NCBI GenBank assembly: GCA_030658975.1
Contig: JAUSBL010000102.1
Span: 1 to 64,000, forward strand
DNA length: 64,000 bases
Direction: 5' to 3'
From: Candidatus Latescibacterota bacterium
GTDB taxonomy: Bacteria > Krumholzibacteriota > Krumholzibacteriia > LZORAL124-64-63
The number at the start of each line of letters is the position of its first letter. The stretch's first letter is position 1. A program made the position numbers and the translations under genes. Below are positions 62,038 through 64,000 of this stretch, in pieces. The notes beneath the pieces were generated by a model, which saw only the letters and a program-made list of their open reading frames with translations, was not told the origin of the DNA and searched no databases.

Positions 62038-63156
62038 ATGGAACTGCGGCGGATTCACGGACCGATCATGACCCTGGCGCTGGTCGCCGCGGCGGCGCTG
62101 CCGGCTGCCGCCGGCGAAGGGCCGACGCTCAAGTACGGGCTCGAGACGCAGCTGCGCGCCATGCTGTCGCACCTCGACGAGCCCGGCAGCGGACCCGGCA
62201 ATGAGGGCGGGATGCAGGTGCGCACCGCGCGCCTGGACGTGCGCGCCAAGTCCGAGGACGGCCGCCTGAGCGGCCGGTTCATGGTGGGCGCCGACCGCGC
62301 CTCGGGCGGGATCGAGATCGAGTACGCCTACGCCGACCTCGCGCTGCCGCAGCTGTGGCGCCTGCGGATCGGCCAGTTCAAGCCCGAGTTCCTGCGCGAG
62401 GAAAACGTCGGCAGCACCGACCAGCTGGCAGCCGAGCGATCCTACACCGCCGACTACTTCACCGTGGACTACGCCGAGGGCGCGGCGCTGATGCGCGACT
62501 TCGCCCGCTCGCGCGTGGCCGTGGCCCTGCACGACGGTTCCTACTCGGCCGGCACCGACCTCGGCGGCGACCGCACCGACATCGCGCTGGCCGCGCGCGG
62601 CGAGTTCGCGCTGCGCGGGGACCGCAAGCGCTGCGCCGACTTCCGCGCCCTGCCGGACGAGGGCACGGCCGTCCTGCTCGGCGTGGCCGCCGACTTCGAG
62701 CAGGGCATCGATCCCGACGTCCTGAAGGCCAGCGCCGACGTGGCGGTCGGCGGCCCCGGCTACAGCCTCTTCGCCGCCGTGATCGTGCAGAGCCTGGACG
62801 GCTCCCACGGCGCGGCGATCGCCGACCAGACGGCCCTGGTGGCCCAGGGCGCCGTGTCCCTCGTGCCCGGATCCTGGGACGTGTTCGGCCGTTGGGAGCA
62901 CCTGGATTTCGACGGCGTCTACCATCGCAACAAGGGCGCCGGCGTCTCGGGCGCCACCGCCACGATCGACGACGAGGCCCTGGACATCGCCACCCTGGGC
63001 GTCAACTGGTACCGCGACGGCCAGTCCTCCCGCTGGACTCTGGACCTGGTCCGCGCCCTGGACCGCATCCCGGTCGCCAACACCGGTTCCGGGTTGCTCG
63101 CGGGGTCCGCGGCGGGGCAGACCGTCGTTCGTCTCCAGTACCAATTCAAACTCTAG
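62038..63156 (+). CDS. Phosphate-selective porin O/P-like outer-membrane protein
   Basis: A 372-residue protein with a signal peptide (IMTLALVAAAALPAAAG) followed by a 16-strand-type barrel sequence. It opens LKYGLETQLRAM, then RTARLDVRAKSEDGRLSGRFM, AYADLALPQLWRLRIGQFKPEFLREENVGS, GVNWYRDGQSSRWTLDLVR and ends VVRLQYQFKL with a C-terminal aromatic, the pattern of the OprP/OprO family. These trimeric porins favour phosphate or polyphosphate. AAGGA lies upstream of the ATG. It is monocistronic, with hairpin terminator. Confidence 0.85.
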   Translation: MELRRIHGPIMTLALVAAAALPAAAGEGPTLKYGLETQLRAMLSHLDEPGSGPGNEGGMQVRTARLDVRAKSEDGRLSGRFMVGADRASGGIEIEYAYADLALPQLWRLRIGQFKPEFLREENVGSTDQLAAERSYTADYFTVDYAEGAALMRDFARSRVAVALHDGSYSAGTDLGGDRTDIALAARGEFALRGDRKRCADFRALPDEGTAVLLGVAADFEQGIDPDVLKASADVAVGGPGYSLFAAVIVQSLDGSHGAAIADQTALVAQGAVSLVPGSWDVFGRWEHLDFDGVYHRNKGAGVSGATATIDDEALDIATLGVNWYRDGQSSRWTLDLVRALDRIPVANTGSGLLAGSAAGQTVVRLQYQFKL

Positions 63157-63167
63157 CAGTCGCTTGG

Positions 63168-63198
63168 GGGGAGATTAGCGCCGCGGCGCAATCTCCCC
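63168..63198 (+). terminator. Terminator hairpin after the porin gene
   Basis: GGGGAGATT with a bulged A, GCGCC, loop GC, GGCGC and AATCTCCCC: about 14 pairs with a single bulge, beginning 12 bp after the porin stop. Confidence 0.6.
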
Positions 63199-63210
63199 TG
63201 GCATTTCCCC

Positions 63211-63264
63211 GGGGGGCAGGGTATCCGTCTTGTCCCGAACGGGTCGCGTGGATCCCTGCTCCCC
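63211..63264 (+). promoter_or_regulatory. Structured leader of carA, possible attenuator
   Basis: In the 150-bp gap before carA a long stem can form: GGGGCAGGG / CCCTGC-T-CCCC and ATCC/GGAT with small bulges, enclosing a tight CCCG-AA-CGGG hairpin (63234-63243). An anti-terminator role for pyrimidine or arginine control is possible; I see no PyrR-binding sequence or U-tract. Confidence 0.35.
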
Positions 63265-63306
63265 GCCGTGCGGACCAGCGCGCGACCCAGCGCGACGGGA
63301 TTTTGC

Positions 63307-64000
63307 ATGACCTCCTGCCCCGCCCTGCTCGCCCTCGAGGACGGCTCGACCTGGCCCGGACTCGGTTTCGGCGCCCGCGCCGATGCCGCGGGCGAGATCG
63401 TCTTCAACACCAGCCTCGCCGGCTACCAGGAGATCCTCACCGATCCCTCCTACCACGGGCAGCTGGTGACCCTGACGTGCACCCACATCGGCAACACGGG
63501 CGTCAACGATCGGGATGACGAGAGCGACCGCGTGTGGGCCGCCGGCCTGGTCGTGCGCGACCTCAGCCCGGTGGTCAGCAGCTGGCGCGCCACGGGCCGT
63601 CTCGACGACTGGCTGCGCGGGCACGGCCGGCCCGCGATCACCGGCGTGGAGACGCGCGCCCTGGTGCGGCACATCCGCGAGCAGGGCGCGATGCGCGCCG
63701 CGCTGTCGACCGCCGACCCCGACCCCGTGCGCCTGGTGGCCCTGGCCCGCGCGACGCGCGACATGAGCGGCCTGGACCTGGCCCGCGAGGTCACCTGCGC
63801 GCGGCCCTACGCCTGGAACGACGAAGGCCGCCACCACGTGGTCGCCTACGACTTCGGGATCAAGCGCAGCATCCTGCGGCAGCTGGCGGCGCGCGGCTGT
63901 CGCGTCACCGTGGTGCCGGCGGGCACGCCGGCCGCGGCCGCGCTGGCGCTGAAGCCGGACGGGATCTTCTTGTCCAACGGGCCGGGCGACCCGGCGGCGG
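63307..64000 (+). CDS. carA: Carbamoyl-phosphate synthase small subunit, 3' truncated
   Basis: CarA is the glutaminase subunit that feeds ammonia to CarB for carbamoyl phosphate (arginine and pyrimidine synthesis). The 231 visible residues start [18 protein letters not shown] and contain the family [76 protein letters not shown] and the start of the glutaminase domain [10 protein letters not shown]; the catalytic Cys lies beyond the window edge. The ATG at 63307 has no good ribosome site. carB is probably the next gene. Confidence 0.95.
   Translation, partial: MTSCPALLALEDGSTWPGLGFGARADAAGEIVFNTSLAGYQEILTDPSYHGQLVTLTCTHIGNTGVNDRDDESDRVWAAGLVVRDLSPVVSSWRATGRLDDWLRGHGRPAITGVETRALVRHIREQGAMRAALSTADPDPVRLVALARATRDMSGLDLAREVTCARPYAWNDEGRHHVVAYDFGIKRSILRQLAARGCRVTVVPAGTPAAAALALKPDGIFLSNGPGDPAA

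Overview
The window is about 70% G+C and densely coded on both strands. Three unrelated secreted proteins (an RCC1-repeat protein, a multihaem cytochrome and a subtilase) end in the same FlgD-like/type IX-sorting-like domain with an NPFNP-type entry or a GVYLL-type strand. Together with outer-membrane porins, lipoproteins and a Wzx-type flippase, this suggests a Gram-negative member of the FCB assemblage with high GC, such as Krumholzibacteriota or Eisenbacteria. That placement is inference from domain style; there is no rRNA gene here to test it.

Layout. 1-2.9 kb: end of an RCC1-repeat surface protein, a small lipoprotein and a TlpA-like thioredoxin protein. 3.1-11.1 kb: a purine/pyrimidine run (udk, hpt, guaB), an MFS carrier, the fluoride channel crcB, then a satD-DUF3307 pair behind a cluster of GCCAATA operators, a class V aminotransferase and a DUF190 protein. 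11.1-17.5 kb: multihaem cytochrome, nitronate monooxygenase, queG, an AmmeMemoRadiSam radical-SAM protein and a large lipoprotein. 17.6-30.2 kb: hemolysin III, queF, an asparagine-synthetase-like protein without its glutaminase cysteine, a flippase, a subtilase/beta-helix protein, a QTMAN-like (DUF3524) glycosyltransferase with a HAD phosphatase and an alpha/beta hydrolase, and an HTH + STAS gene pair behind 10-bp iterons.

30.5-41.3 kb: a leftward housekeeping run (CAU tRNA, tilS, ftsH, folP, cdaA) and a rightward Yip1/MacA-like/MacB-like export operon without an ATPase, followed by a 350-bp non-coding block of hairpins including a perfect 33-bp inverted repeat. 41.3-49.6 kb: methyltransferase, HD hydrolase, YgjP-like peptidase, LysR regulator with aromatic amino acid decarboxylase, msrB and a 1091-residue sortilin/BNR-type propeller protein. 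49.7-53.1 kb: a zinc-type ABC uptake operon (permease, binding protein, His-rich outer-membrane protein, His/Cys-rich small protein), again without its ATPase. 53.2-64 kb: lepB, a histidine-ammonia-lyase family enzyme whose MIO triad reads Ala-Cys-Gly, an amidase lipoprotein, a DUF4097 repeat protein, secreted proteins, mtfA, a phosphate-type porin and the start of carA.

Recurring themes. Queuosine metabolism (queG, queF and a putative queuosine glycosyltransferase) is scattered through the window. Several genes have a good -35/-10 pair only 6-8 nt before the start codon and no Shine-Dalgarno, which points to leaderless transcripts. Many convergent gene pairs share strong GC-rich bidirectional hairpins. 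I see no CRISPR array, transposase, integrase or replication origin.
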